A DNA stretch of 64,000 nt from Promicromonospora sp. AC04 (GCF_003058225.1 NZ_QBUG01000002.1:62001-126000), one strand, 5' to 3'. Shown: positions 42,438 through 51,744, numbered from the stretch's first letter. The notes: generated by a model not told the origin, from the letters alone. Numbers and translations: made by a program.

Positions 42438-43490
42438 ATGACAACCAGGACGCGACCGGCGGCGGAGTCCCCCGGACCCGGCGGCGCTGTCGGACCGGCC
42501 GGCGCCGTCGGACCCGGCGACGCCGTCGGACCCGCCGGCGCAGAGCACGGCACCGCGAACGGCACGCACAACAGCACCGACGGCAGCACCCGACCGGGCC
42601 CGCATGCGCGGTCCTGGTCGGGCCCGCTGTTCGCGGGGCTCGGCATGGCGCTGGTGGGCAGCCAGGTAGCGGTGTCGGGGGTGCTCGCCGACGCGCCGCT
42701 CTTCGCCGTGCAGGCCGTCCGGTACACGCTGGCGGCCCTGGCGCTGCTGCTGGTCCTGCGGGCCACCGGCCGGGCGGTTCCCGTGCCGCGCGGCCGGGAG
42801 TGGGCATGGCTGGTGGGTGTGGCGCTGAGCGGGCTGGTGCTGTTCAACGTGGGCGTCGTGCGCGGCGTCGCGCACGCCGAGCCCGCGGTGATCGGTGTGG
42901 CGGTCGCCGCCGTGCCCGTGCTGCTTGCGCTGGTGGGGCCGCTGCTCGGGCGGACCCGGCCCACGCCGTCGGTGGTGGTCGCCGCGCTCGTGGTGACGCT
43001 GGGCGCCGTCCTGGTCACCGGTGGCGGACGCACGGACGCCGCGGGGCTGGGCTACGCGGCCCTCACGCTGGTCTGCGAGGCCGGGTTCACGCTGCTGGCG
43101 GTGCCGGTGCTGCGCCGGCTCGGGCCGCACGGCGTCTCGCTCCACGCCGTGTGGATCGCGGCGGTGGCCCTGTGGGCGCTGACCCTGACGACGGAGGGCC
43201 CATCCGCCGTCCTGACCCTGCGGGCCGAGCACGTGCCCGCCACGCTGCACCTCGCGCTGTCCGTCACCGTCGTGGCGTTCCTGCTCTGGTACACGGCGGT
43301 CGGCCGGATCGGCCCGGGGCGCGCCGGGCTGTTCACCGGGGTGGTGCCCGTGGCGTCGGCGGTGGGCGGCGTGCTGCTGGGCGGCCCGGTGCCCGGCCCG
43401 GTCGTGTGGCTCGGCGTCGCCGTGGTGGTCGCCGGCGTCGTGCTGGGGATGCGCACGGGCCCTGCCCGGTCCACACCCTCCACATCTTGA
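42438..43490 (+). CDS. EamA/DMT-superfamily transporter
   Basis: 350 residues from ATG 42438. After a disordered N-terminus with three 18-bp repeats come about ten hydrophobic helices in two EamA halves (GPLFAGLGMALVGSQVAVSGV; FAVQAVRYTLAALALLLVLRA; LLALVGPLLGRTRP; VVVAALVVTLGAVLVTGGG; SVTVVAFLLWYTAVGRIGPG; GVVPVASAVGGVLLG). Members export amino acids, nucleosides or other metabolites. With a MocR regulator opposite, a role in amine or amino-acid efflux is plausible. Topology is clear, substrate unknown. Confidence 0.92.
   Translation: MTTRTRPAAESPGPGGAVGPAGAVGPGDAVGPAGAEHGTANGTHNSTDGSTRPGPHARSWSGPLFAGLGMALVGSQVAVSGVLADAPLFAVQAVRYTLAALALLLVLRATGRAVPVPRGREWAWLVGVALSGLVLFNVGVVRGVAHAEPAVIGVAVAAVPVLLALVGPLLGRTRPTPSVVVAALVVTLGAVLVTGGGRTDAAGLGYAALTLVCEAGFTLLAVPVLRRLGPHGVSLHAVWIAAVALWALTLTTEGPSAVLTLRAEHVPATLHLALSVTVVAFLLWYTAVGRIGPGRAGLFTGVVPVASAVGGVLLGGPVPGPVVWLGVAVVVAGVVLGMRTGPARSTPSTS
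42483..42536 (+). repeat. Three 18-bp in-frame units in the transporter N-terminus
   Basis: GGCGCTGTCGGACCGGCC at 42483, then close variants at 42501 and 42519. They encode GAVGPA and similar hexapeptides in the disordered tail. Confidence 0.9.
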
Positions 43491-43581
43491 CGTCTTGTAG
43501 AGATATACGTGACCCTCGTAGAGGGCATCGCGCGAGCCCGGTACCAGTCCGTTCCATTCGTTCCATGCAGAGGAGACAAAT

Positions 43582-43803
43582 ATGAGCGACAACCCTCAGC
43601 TTGTTCATGTGGCCACGTTCTGCGGCAAGTGCGACTGCGGCTGCCCGGAGCTGTTCGTCGACCCGACCGCCGAGCCCGAGAAGCGGATCGTGATCACCGA
43701 CGACTTCGGGCAGCGGATCCAGATGAGCCAGGACCAGCTCGAAGACCTGGTGGAGCAGGCCCGCAGCGGCGCGCTGGACGCGCCTGCGCTCCTGCCGGCC
43801 TGA
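43582..43803 (+). CDS. Small Cys-rich (CxxCxCxC-like) conserved protein
   Basis: 73 residues. FCGKCDCGCPELFVDP holds four Cys in C-x2-C-x-C-x-C spacing, a likely metal- or cluster-binding knuckle, followed by the conserved-looking RIVITDDFGQRIQMSQDQLEDLVEQ (in segments). AGAGGAGACAAAT precedes the ATG. No membrane segment. I have no named family, though the pattern looks conserved. It stands 100 bases upstream of the BlaI-type gene; a dyad lies between them, so a common control region is possible. Confidence 0.7.
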   Translation: MSDNPQLVHVATFCGKCDCGCPELFVDPTAEPEKRIVITDDFGQRIQMSQDQLEDLVEQARSGALDAPALLPA

Positions 43804-43838
43804 CCCCGGGCCAGGGTCCGACTCACCGGACGACGCCG

Positions 43839-43874
43839 CAGGTGGCTGCCCACTACCGAGTGGGCAGTCACCTG
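43839..43874. promoter_or_regulatory. Near-perfect palindrome upstream of the BlaI-type gene
   Basis: 16-base arms with one mismatch: CAGGTGgCTGCCCACT, a four-base centre, and the complement, 29 bases upstream of the BlaI-type ATG. BlaI dimers bind dyads at their own promoters, so an operator is likely; a hairpin ending the small Cys-rich gene is the alternative. Confidence 0.6.
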
Positions 43875-43902
43875 AGGAGTAGGGTCCTGCCAGGAGGGCA
43901 AC

Positions 43903-44295
43903 ATGTCTGGCAGGACTCGCGAGCGCGGTCAGCTCGAGGCGGAGGTCATGCGCATCCTGTGGGATCACGAGGGTGCGATCGGAGCGCGAGTGATCCAGGA
44001 GGCGTTCGGGGACGGTCACGTCCCGGCGTACACGACGCTCCTGACGGTGCTCGATCGGCTCCAGAAAAAGGGCGAGGTGGTCCGGATCGCGACCTCCCCC
44101 CGAAAGGTCCGCTTCAGGCCGACCCGGTCGGACGGCGAACGCGCGGGAGCGGCGATGCTGTCGGCGCTCGAAGGCACGGGTGACCGCGAGGAAGCACTTG
44201 TCCGGTTCGCGGACCACTTGACCGCGCGGGACGTCGAGACGCTGGAACGTGCGCTGCGGCCGAGGCACGCCCTGCGCAGGCGTCAGGCAGGGTGA
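43903..44295 (+). CDS. BlaI/MecI/CopY-family transcriptional regulator
   Basis: 130 residues. Winged helix with the BlaI signature (LEAEVMRILWDHEG; YTTLLTVLDRLQKKGEVVR; FRPTRSDGERAGAAMLSAL) and a C-terminal dimerisation helix. In resistance loci such repressors are inactivated by an M56 membrane protease; none is encoded beside this gene, where a convergent DUF5134-like membrane gene occurs instead. AGGAGGGCAAC precedes the ATG. Targets unknown; autoregulation through the upstream palindrome is likely. Confidence 0.9.
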   Translation: MSGRTRERGQLEAEVMRILWDHEGAIGARVIQEAFGDGHVPAYTTLLTVLDRLQKKGEVVRIATSPRKVRFRPTRSDGERAGAAMLSALEGTGDREEALVRFADHLTARDVETLERALRPRHALRRRQAG

Positions 44296-44310
44296 GCCGG
44301 CGGTGGCCGG

Positions 44311-44937
44311 TCAGCCGACAAGCATGAGCCCGCACATGGCGACCGTCCCGAAGCTCGCGAGAGCGCTCGCGAGGTAGTCGGTGCCGGTGCGGTCCAGGAC
44401 CGAGCCGCGCTCACGCAGGTGCCGGGCGAGGTAGACGAGGAACAGGGCGCCGCCGGCCACGAGCGCCGCGGCGAGCACCGCTCCCGCGACGGTCGCCCAG
44501 GTGCCCAGCTGCGCGCGGCCCGCCCCGTGACCGATGTGCTGGGCCCCGACGGAGTGCGTCCGGCTCATGACCGCCACCGCCCACACCATCGCCAGCATCA
44601 TGACGGCGTGCACCGCCTGAGCCCGGGCGTCCCGGTGATGACTCGTCCGCCGTCGGCCCGTCGCCGGGCCCTGGGACAGCGCGTCGACCGCGTGCCACCC
44701 CGCGGCAGCCGCGAAGAACGCCACCGCCACGACGAAGAACGCGAGCTGCGGAAGGGCCGGTAGCCGGGTCCACCACGGCCACACCATGACCACCATGCCG
44801 AGGTTCATACCCAGGTGGAACAGGTAGCCCAGCCCGACGAACGGTTTCCGGGCGGCGACCAGGCGCCAGAGGGAGTGAGCGCTCAACGCGATGAAGACAC
44901 CTGTTACGGCCCACTGCACGACCGGGTCCGACGTCAC
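44311..44937 (-). CDS. DUF5134-like multi-helix membrane protein
   Basis: 208 residues from GTG 44937 (AGGGGGCC upstream). About five hydrophobic helices: VVQWAVTGVFIALSAHSLWR, FHLGMNLGMVVMVWPWW, LAFFVVAVAFFAAAAGWHAV, VHAVMMLAMVWAVAVM and a C-terminal pair ending LASFGTVAMCGLMLVG. His residues near HLGMN, SAHSLW and VHAVMM recall metal- or haem-linked DUF5134 proteins of Actinobacteria. It converges with the BlaI-type gene (16 bases between stops), and the pair may be functionally linked. Confidence 0.7.
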   Translation of the reverse strand: MTSDPVVQWAVTGVFIALSAHSLWRLVAARKPFVGLGYLFHLGMNLGMVVMVWPWWTRLPALPQLAFFVVAVAFFAAAAGWHAVDALSQGPATGRRRTSHHRDARAQAVHAVMMLAMVWAVAVMSRTHSVGAQHIGHGAGRAQLGTWATVAGAVLAAALVAGGALFLVYLARHLRERGSVLDRTGTDYLASALASFGTVAMCGLMLVG

Positions 44938-45148
44938 TGGCGGCCCCCTGTGTTCTCCACGATGCACTACAGATGAGATCTCCGGTTGATACACCAGGAG
45001 CCGACCCAATCGAACTTATCAGCCGCGAGACGCGGAAGGGGTCGTGAAGACGCCGATCCGGTCCGCACCCCGTCAGGCAGCGGCGTCGCCGCGAGATGGA
45101 TCGGGAGCGCGCGTTTCACAATGCACCCAGCACGGAAACGACGCGCCG

Positions 45149-46072
45149 TCACCCGAGCAGCGCCTCGAGCTCCGGAAGCCGGCCGAACATGTCGGGGAGA
45201 CCGCGAATGCCGTTGCGCGCGGACTCGTGCGACAACGCGAGGTCGGGACCGGTGGTCGCCTCGGCGCCGGCGAGGCAGCGGAGGATGTTCCACCTCGTGT
45301 GCCCGAGCCAGCCGCCGATCATGAAGACGAACCAGCTCGGGCCCGACGGCGGCAGCGTCCCGCCCCCCGCGACGTACCCGTCGAGGACCGACCGGAAGAT
45401 GGCGGGCTCGATGGTGTCGAAGCCAGGTCCTTTCGCGAGGCTCAGCGCGGTCGAGCCGAGCTCACCGGACAGGTCCAGCATCCCCGAGAGCTCCCAGTCG
45501 AGCAGTACCGGCCGACCGTCTCGAGCGAGCAGGTTCCACGGTTGGACGTCCTTGTGGGTCAGCACGACGGGGCCCGGCCGTTCGCAGGTGTCGACGAAGC
45601 GGGCGATCGCGAGGAACGTCTCGACGTGGGAGGCGAGCTCGTCGGCCCACGGCTGCCCGGTCGCCGCCGCCCGCTCGGCCAGCTCGGGCCAGTCCCGTGC
45701 CGTCGGGTCCTCGATCGGCACGTGGGTCCACTCGACGTCGAGCGCGTGGATGCGCGCGAGGATCTCACCGATCTCGGACCCGTACGCCGCCGACACCGGC
45801 GCCTCGGGCATCTTCTCTCCCTCGACCCACCGGTGGACGAGCGTGTCGTGGCTGGCCGAGATCGGCTCCGGCATCGGGACGCCGGCGGCGAAGGCCGCCC
45901 GCTCGAACCTGAACACGTCCTCGACGTGGTAGGTCGAGCGGCGGTCGACGACGTTGAGCTCCTTCACCGCGAACGATCCCTGGTCGGTGTCGAGCCGGTA
46001 CATCCGGTTGGCGAACCCGCCGTGGACGCGGGTCATCGGCCCGATCGGCGTCCCGAGATGCGAGAGGTTCAC
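45149..46072 (-). CDS. Phosphotransferase of the APH/choline-kinase fold
   Basis: 307 residues from GTG 46072 (ATG 46108 also possible; no SD at either). N-lobe with VHGGFANRMYRLDTDQGSFAVKELNV (in segments), C-lobe with the catalytic LTHKDVQPWNLL (HxDxxxxN) and LLDWELSGMLDLSGELG. The N-lobe hinge and shape are more like homoserine/choline kinases than aminoglycoside kinases. Substrate unknown. Isolated gene with no operon partner; the 211 bases before the DUF5134-like start hold no gene. Confidence 0.86.
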   Translation of the reverse strand: MNLSHLGTPIGPMTRVHGGFANRMYRLDTDQGSFAVKELNVVDRRSTYHVEDVFRFERAAFAAGVPMPEPISASHDTLVHRWVEGEKMPEAPVSAAYGSEIGEILARIHALDVEWTHVPIEDPTARDWPELAERAAATGQPWADELASHVETFLAIARFVDTCERPGPVVLTHKDVQPWNLLARDGRPVLLDWELSGMLDLSGELGSTALSLAKGPGFDTIEPAIFRSVLDGYVAGGGTLPPSGPSWFVFMIGGWLGHTRWNILRCLAGAEATTGPDLALSHESARNGIRGLPDMFGRLPELEALLG

Positions 46073-46255
46073 GCCACGCAATCTAGGGTTCGCGGTTCGT
46101 CGACGCACCGGAATTACCCGGTGCCTACGGGGCGCGGGTCCGCCCGGACGGTCACCCTGTTCGGGTGACTCGGCCCGACCACCGGTTGCCTAGCGTCGGC
46201 CGGGTGGCCGATCGGATCTGGACGGCCAGGTCCGTCCCGGATGGAGGTGGCCGGT

Positions 46256-46927
46256 GTGAGCGCGGCGATCGGTCAGTCCCTGCCCATTGCGGTGGGAGTG
46301 CTCGTCAGTCCCCTGCCGATCGTCGCGGTCGTGCTGATGCTTGTCAGCGAGCGGGCGCGTGCGAACGCGCTGGCGTTCGTGGTCGCTTGGTTCCTGGCAG
46401 TCCTCGTACTGGTCGGCGTGGTCGCGCTGCTGGCCGGGACCGCTGCGCCCGACGACGACGGGCCCGCCGCGTGGACGGGCTGGCTGAAGGTCGTCCTCGG
46501 TGTCCTGTTGCTGTTCCTCAGCGTGCGGCAGTGGCAGGGCAGGCCACGGCACGGCGCCGAGCCGCCGGCCCCGAAGTGGATGGCGGCCATCGAGCAGTTC
46601 ACTCCGGTGAAGTCCGCCGGGCTCGCGGTGCTGCTCGGCGCCGTCAACCCGAAGAACCTGCTCCTGACCGTGTCCGGTGGAGTGGCCATCGCGGCAGCGC
46701 AGCCCGCGGACACCACAGCGACGGTCGTGGCCTCGATCGTGTTCGCGGTGGTGGCCAGCGCCGGCGTGGTCACGCCGGTCGTCATCTACTTCTCCATGGG
46801 GGCCCGGGCGGCCCAGGTCCTCGATGAGCTGAAGACGTGGATGATCCACAACAACGCGGCGATCATGGCCGTCCTGCTCCTGGTCATCGGCGCGAAGATG
46901 CTGGGAGACGGCATCTCCGTCCTGTGA
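46256..46927 (+). CDS. GAP-family (Sap, PF11139-type) membrane protein
   Basis: 223 residues from GTG 46256 with GGAGGTG at good spacing; ATG 46241 is the alternative. Six hydrophobic helices in the LysE/Cad-like arrangement: SLPIAVGVLVSPLPIVAVVL, ANALAFVVAWFLAVLVLVGV, KVVLGVLLLFLSVRQW, then AVNPKNLLLTVSGGVAIAAA, IVFAVVASAGVVTPVVIY, NNAAIMAVLLLVIGAKMLGDG (read as separate segments). In mycobacteria, a relative aids glycopeptidolipid export. Substrate here unknown. Confidence 0.85.
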   Translation: MSAAIGQSLPIAVGVLVSPLPIVAVVLMLVSERARANALAFVVAWFLAVLVLVGVVALLAGTAAPDDDGPAAWTGWLKVVLGVLLLFLSVRQWQGRPRHGAEPPAPKWMAAIEQFTPVKSAGLAVLLGAVNPKNLLLTVSGGVAIAAAQPADTTATVVASIVFAVVASAGVVTPVVIYFSMGARAAQVLDELKTWMIHNNAAIMAVLLLVIGAKMLGDGISVL

Positions 46928-47011
46928 TGCACCAACTTCCGGTGAGCTCCTTCGCCGGCCGCACGGCCAGGCCGATCCGACCGCGCAGTGCGCCGACAAC
47001 CGGCAAGCGCC

Positions 47012-48961
47012 TCAGCCCACGTGCACGTGCGGGCGCAGCGCGCGGTCGGGCTGGGCCCGGCGGAGGACCTCGCGCGTGACGGGGGCGACCTCGCCCACGC
47101 CGAACAGCAAGAACCGCAGCAGGTTCGGCACCGGGTTGCCCTCGGTCCACTCGAAGTAGATGTGCGGCTTGACGCCCGTGTGCGCCTGGACGTGCAGGAG
47201 CAGCGCGGCCAGGCCGTTGGGAACGCTCGGCGCCTCCATGGTGATCACCCGGAACCGGCCGTCGCGGACCTCGCCGTGGGCCTCGACCACGGACTCGAAG
47301 TCCGAGGGGTCGGTGACGGTGACCTCGACGAAGATGATGTCGTTCTCGTCGGGCAGGTCGTTGTCCTCGACGATCTGCTCCACCTTGGCGAGGTACTCGG
47401 CGGTGTCGCGCTCCTCGGGCTCGTTGGCGACCAGGCGGATGCTGCGCCGGGCGCAGTCGCGCAGGAACGCCTCCGCACGGTGGTCGAGGACGACGTGCGT
47501 GGTGCGCAGCTCGAACGCGCGGGTGAGGCGGGAGGCCAGGGAGACGGCGACGATGGCGAGCACGAAGCAGGCGCCGATCTTGACGCCGTCGGGCCGCTCC
47601 ACGACGTTCACGGCGGTGGTGTAGAGGAAGATGACCGTGATGACCGCGAACGCCCACATGAGCCGGTGCTGCCCGGCGCGGCGCGCCGCCAGCGTGACCG
47701 CCACGCACGCGGACGAGAACAGCACCAGGACACCGGTGGCGTAGGCGCCGCCCTGCGCGTTGACGTCGGCGTCGAAGATCCAGGTGATCAGGAAGGCGAT
47801 GGCGGTGATGACCACGACCAGCGGCCGCACCGCCGCCGTCCACTCGGGGGCCATGCCGTAGCGCGGCAGGTACCGCGGGATGAGGTTGAGCAGGCCGGCC
47901 ATGGCCGACGCCCCGGCGAACCACAGGATCGCGATGGTCGACACATCGTAGACGGTGCCGAACCAGTCGCCCAGGTACTGGTGCGCCAGGAACGCGAGCG
48001 CCCGGCCCGACGCCGCCCCGCCGTCCTGGAACTCCTCGGCCGGGATGAGCCACGTGGTCACGACGCTGCTCGCCAGGAGGAAGCAGCTCATGGTGATCGC
48101 CGCGGCCGTGAGGAGCTTCTTCGTGTTCCGGATGCGGCCGGCGGGCCGGGCCTCCGTATCGCCCGGGTCGCCCTTGACGTGGGTCATGACCGCTACGCCC
48201 GTCTCGAAGCCGGACATACCCAGTGCCAGCTTGGGAAAGACGAGCAGGGCGAGCGCGACGATCATGACCGGGTTGCCGTGCTGCGTGATGAGCGCCGTGG
48301 ACCAGGCGGTGATGACGAACGGCTCGGCGACGACGTGCACCAGCGAGACGGCGATCACCACGACGTTCAGGGCGAGGTAGACCGCGACGATCGCGACGGC
48401 CACCCCGATCGCCTCGGTGAACCCGCGCAGGAAGACCGCGCCGAGCAGGGCGATCAGGCCCAGCGTGATCCACATCTCGCCACCGTGGAACAGTTCCGCC
48501 ACGTGCGGGTTCTCGACGACGTGCGCGGCGCCGTCGGCGGCGGACAGGGTGATCGTGATGACGAAGTCGGTAGCGGCGAAGCCCAGCAGGACCAGCACGA
48601 ACAGCTTGCCGTTCCAGAAGGTGAGGAGCCGCTCGAGCATGGCGATCGAGCCCTGGCCGTGCGGGCTCTCGGCGGCCACCCGGCGGTAGACGGGCAGCGC
48701 GCCGAGGAGGGTGAGCGCCACGAGCACGAGCGTCGCCACCGGGGAGAGCAGCCCTGCGGCTACCGCCGCGATCCCTGGCTGGTAGCCAAGCGTGGAGAAG
48801 TAGTCCACGCCCGTCAGGCACATGACCTTCCACCACGAGTGGGTCTTCTCCGGCTCACGCTGGTCGGCGTGGGGCCCCAGATGCTCTGGCCGCTGAGGTC
48901 CGTCGGCGAGGAGCCAGGTGTTGAGCCGGCTCAGGAGCGGGGCCGAAGTGCGCGCATTCAC
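47012..48961 (-). CDS. APC-superfamily permease with large cytoplasmic domain
   Basis: 649 residues from GTG 48961. The first conserved block is [24 protein letters not shown] (in segments), then [20 protein letters not shown], an [16 protein letters not shown] loop, and ten to twelve helices, with a C-terminal soluble domain of about 180 residues ([39 protein letters not shown]). This layout is that of APC permeases often called amino-acid transporters, but it also parallels KimA-like potassium importers. An 18-bp site shared with the kdp promoter lies exactly 42 bp upstream, supporting a potassium role. No SD is visible. Confidence 0.88.
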   Translation of the reverse strand: MNARTSAPLLSRLNTWLLADGPQRPEHLGPHADQREPEKTHSWWKVMCLTGVDYFSTLGYQPGIAAVAAGLLSPVATLVLVALTLLGALPVYRRVAAESPHGQGSIAMLERLLTFWNGKLFVLVLLGFAATDFVITITLSAADGAAHVVENPHVAELFHGGEMWITLGLIALLGAVFLRGFTEAIGVAVAIVAVYLALNVVVIAVSLVHVVAEPFVITAWSTALITQHGNPVMIVALALLVFPKLALGMSGFETGVAVMTHVKGDPGDTEARPAGRIRNTKKLLTAAAITMSCFLLASSVVTTWLIPAEEFQDGGAASGRALAFLAHQYLGDWFGTVYDVSTIAILWFAGASAMAGLLNLIPRYLPRYGMAPEWTAAVRPLVVVITAIAFLITWIFDADVNAQGGAYATGVLVLFSSACVAVTLAARRAGQHRLMWAFAVITVIFLYTTAVNVVERPDGVKIGACFVLAIVAVSLASRLTRAFELRTTHVVLDHRAEAFLRDCARRSIRLVANEPEERDTAEYLAKVEQIVEDNDLPDENDIIFVEVTVTDPSDFESVVEAHGEVRDGRFRVITMEAPSVPNGLAALLLHVQAHTGVKPHIYFEWTEGNPVPNLLRFLLFGVGEVAPVTREVLRRAQPDRALRPHVHVG

Positions 48962-49002
48962 TGGCTGAGTCAAACAGAGGTGCCGGGCACCTTGGCGCGG
49001 CT

Positions 49003-49020
49003 TTAACGGAACCTTGACGC
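49003..49020 (-). promoter_or_regulatory. KdpE-type direct-repeat site upstream of the APC permease
   Basis: Plus strand TTAACGGAACCTTGACGC. On the minus strand it reads as two CGTCAA/CGTTAA words 11 bases apart. It matches the kdp site at 59187-59204 at 15 of 18 positions, in the same orientation and at the same distance (42 bases) from the start codon. OmpR-family regulators bind such direct repeats. Confidence 0.75.
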
Positions 49021-49121
49021 CAATCGCAGCTTGTCTCGTCCGCTCCACGCGAACGACCGTGGTCGCAGGCAGTCCGTAACCAGACCGTCCGACGCCGTTC
49101 GCCCTATACGGTTGCGGCGTG

Positions 49122-50081
49122 ATGCAACACCTGCGTGTGGTCAGCCCGTCCGCGACCACTGCCGACGTCGTGGACCTGTTGAAGTCCAGCCCCGCCGCGA
49201 CCAACGTGGTGGTGCTCCCTGACTGCGCGGTCGACCCGCCGGGCGACGTCGTCATGGCCGACATCGCACGCGAGGCGCTCCACCCGATCCTGGACCGGCT
49301 GACCGACATGGGCCTGCACCGCGAGGGCTCCCTTGCGGTGGAGGCGGTGGACACCTCACTGTCACAACACGCCACGCGCGCGGAGGACGCCGCCCCCGGT
49401 CTCTCGGAGGACGCGCTCGTGTGGCACGAGGTCGTGGACCGCACGGAAGCCGAGTCGCGCACCTCGCTGGGTTATCTCGCCCTCATGGCCCTGGCCACGA
49501 CCATCGGCATGATCGGCGTCCTGTTCGACCAGCCGATCCTCGTCGTCGGCGCCATGGTGGTCGGCCCCGACTTCGGCCCGCTCGCCGCGATCTCGGTAGC
49601 TCTGGTCGGACGGCGCTGGCGCACTGCCGGGCGCGCCGTGGCCACGCTGGCGGCCGGGTTCGGGGCCGGCTTCGCGGCGTCGGTCGTCATGGCCCTGCTC
49701 CTGCAGGCGTGGGGCCTGGCCGACCAGGCGACACTGCTGGCCGACCGGCCGCAGACGTCGTTCATCTGGGCACCCGACGCACTGAGCTGGGTGGTCGGCG
49801 CCCTCGCCGGGGCGGCCGGCATGATCTCGCTGACCACTGGCCGGTCCGGCGTCCTCGTGGGCGTGCTCATCTCCGTGACCACGGTCCCGGCCGTGGGCAA
49901 CGCCGCCGTCGCGCTCGCCTACGGCGTCGGCGAGGAGACCGTGGGCTCGCTGGCCCAGTTCGCCATCAACGTCACCATGATCGTGGCCGGCGCGGTGCTG
50001 TGCCTCGTGATCCAGCGCACCTGGTGGCGCTTCCAGGGAAGGTCCGCCGCCCACCGTGCCATGGTGACGAGCGACCGGTAG
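49122..50081 (+). CDS. DUF389 membrane protein
   Basis: 319 residues from ATG 49122 (GTG 49119 is adjacent). A soluble N-terminus of about 110 residues with [23 protein letters not shown] (in segments), then the DUF389 membrane core: [68 protein letters not shown]389 proteins have unknown activity and are thought to act in stress or lipid contexts. A TATACG -10-like word close to the start suggests a short leader. It shares the divergent region, and thus possibly KdpE control, with the APC permease. Confidence 0.88.
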   Translation: MQHLRVVSPSATTADVVDLLKSSPAATNVVVLPDCAVDPPGDVVMADIAREALHPILDRLTDMGLHREGSLAVEAVDTSLSQHATRAEDAAPGLSEDALVWHEVVDRTEAESRTSLGYLALMALATTIGMIGVLFDQPILVVGAMVVGPDFGPLAAISVALVGRRWRTAGRAVATLAAGFGAGFAASVVMALLLQAWGLADQATLLADRPQTSFIWAPDALSWVVGALAGAAGMISLTTGRSGVLVGVLISVTTVPAVGNAAVALAYGVGEETVGSLAQFAINVTMIVAGAVLCLVIQRTWWRFQGRSAAHRAMVTSDR

Positions 50082-50213
50082 CCGTCGATCAGCGGCATCG
50101 CCCGCTCTGCGGAGCCCGGCGTCGCGATGCTGCTCGTGAAGGTTCCAGCGCTCGCGTGGGATCACCGTGAGCGCCACCATGATGGGAAACTTGACGTAGA
50201 GGTGGGGAGCAGC

Positions 50214-50987
50214 ATGACCGGAAGCGTCTCGGCATGGCCTCAAGCGGCGTGGTGGCGTCCGTCAGTGCGGGTGACGGCGGTGCTGGCACCACTGCTGGCT
50301 TGCGCGATCCTGTCGACGGTCCGCGACGATGTCACCGCTGCGACGTCGGTGCTGGTCCTGGTCGTGCTGGTCGTGGCTGCCGCGGCCACCGGTGACCGGC
50401 CGGCCGCCCTCCTCGCCGCATTCTCGGCAGGGGCGTGGTTCGACTTCTTCCTCACCGAGCCGTACTTGCGCTTCACCATCGCCGACGCCGACGACATCGA
50501 AGCGACCGTTCTTCTCGTCGTGATCAGTCTTGTGGTGACGGAGATCGCTCTGTGGGGGAACCGTCAGCAACGACGAGCTGCCCGGCGCTCCGGCTACCTT
50601 GCGGGAGTGCTTGGCGCCGCACGCGCGGCGGCCGAGGGCATGCCCAGAGAAACGGTGATCGATCTCGTCGCACGTCAGATCACCGACGTGCTCGGCGCTG
50701 ACGACTGCACCTACGTCGTGGGCCCGGTGCGAGACACGCGCAACGCCGTCCTGGACCAGGACGGCGTCCTGACCCGGAACGGTCGTGCGGTCGACGTCGA
50801 TCGTGTCGGTCTGCCGACCGACGAGTACATCGCCGTCCTGGTGCGTCGGGGCCCTGAGGTCATCGGCCACTTCCTGGTCACCGCGGTGTCGAGCTTGACC
50901 TTCGCGACTCGCGAACAACGATTGATCGCGGTCCTCCTGGCTGACCAGGTCGCCGCCGTGCGCGACGAAGGAAAAGCTACGACCTGA
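50214..50987 (+). CDS. KdpD-like DUF4118/GAF protein lacking a kinase domain
   Basis: 257 residues from ATG 50214 (GGGGAGC upstream). The membrane part has four short helices with the KdpD-type WFDFFLTEPYLRFTIADADD, followed by a soluble GAF-like domain (ETVIDLVARQITDVLGADDCTYVVG in segments; IGHFLVTAVSSLTFATREQ). No HisKA or HATPase is present, so it cannot phosphorylate KdpE by itself. It may dimerise with KdpD or bind its ligands. The kdpDE genes follow immediately, convergent with it. Confidence 0.85.
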   Translation: MTGSVSAWPQAAWWRPSVRVTAVLAPLLACAILSTVRDDVTAATSVLVLVVLVVAAAATGDRPAALLAAFSAGAWFDFFLTEPYLRFTIADADDIEATVLLVVISLVVTEIALWGNRQQRRAARRSGYLAGVLGAARAAAEGMPRETVIDLVARQITDVLGADDCTYVVGPVRDTRNAVLDQDGVLTRNGRAVDVDRVGLPTDEYIAVLVRRGPEVIGHFLVTAVSSLTFATREQRLIAVLLADQVAAVRDEGKATT

Positions 50988-51024
50988 CCATCGCCGGCGT
51001 GCCGGCGACCTCGAGGCGCCCGGG

Positions 51025-51744
51025 TCACTCCTCGAACCGGTACCCCGCCCCCGGGTGGGTGAGGATGTGGCGCGGGTGCGACGCGTCCTTCTCCAGCTTG
51101 CGCCGCAGCTGCGCCGTGTAGACGCGGAGGTAGTTGGTCTCCGTCGAGTACGCCGGACCCCAGACCTCGTGCAGCAGCTGCTTGCGGTCCACGAGCCGGC
51201 CGCGGTTGCGCACGAGCACCTCCAGCAGCGCCCACTCGGTCGGGCTCAGCCGCACGTCGGCCCCGCCACGCGACACCTGCCGCCGGGCCAGGTCGATCCG
51301 CAGCTCGCCCGCCATGACCACTGGCTCCTCCGACTGCGTCGGCAAGGCCCGGCGCACGGCGGCGCGCAGCCGCGCGAGCAGCTCGTTCATCGCGAACGGC
51401 TTGGTCACGTAGTCGTCGGCGCCGGCGTCGAGGGCGTCGACCTTGTCGTCGCCGAGCTGCCGGGCCGACAGCACCACTATCGGCACCCGGGTCCAGCCCC
51501 GGATCCCCTCGATGACGTCGAGCCCGGGCATGTCGGGCAGGCCGAGGTCGAGCAGCACCACGTCAGGCCGAGCCGACGCCACGGCGTCCAGCGCGGCCGC
51601 ACCCGTCGGCGCGGCCGTCACGTCCCAGCCGTGCGCTCGCAGGTTGATGGTCAGTGCGCGGGCCAGCGCGGCGTCGTCGTCCACCACGAGCACGCGGTTG
51701 CCGAACGCCGCCTGCTCGCCCTCGCCGTCCGACTCACCGGTCAC
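51025..51744 (-). CDS. kdpE: Response regulator KdpE
   Basis: 239 residues, GTG 51744. Receiver with DDD (acidic pocket), phospho-Asp in VVLLDLGLPDMPG, a Ser switch (VVLSARQ) and Lys in DYVTKPFAMNEL. The C-terminal OmpR-type winged helix includes LSPTEWALLEVLVRNRGRLVDRKQLL (in segments) and ETNYLRVYTAQLRRKLE, typical of KdpE. The adjacent kdpD, 44 bases upstream, forms the cognate pair. Likely targets are the two 18-bp sites at 49003 and 59187. Confidence 0.94.
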   Translation of the reverse strand: MTGESDGEGEQAAFGNRVLVVDDDAALARALTINLRAHGWDVTAAPTGAAALDAVASARPDVVLLDLGLPDMPGLDVIEGIRGWTRVPIVVLSARQLGDDKVDALDAGADDYVTKPFAMNELLARLRAAVRRALPTQSEEPVVMAGELRIDLARRQVSRGGADVRLSPTEWALLEVLVRNRGRLVDRKQLLHEVWGPAYSTETNYLRVYTAQLRRKLEKDASHPRHILTHPGAGYRFEE

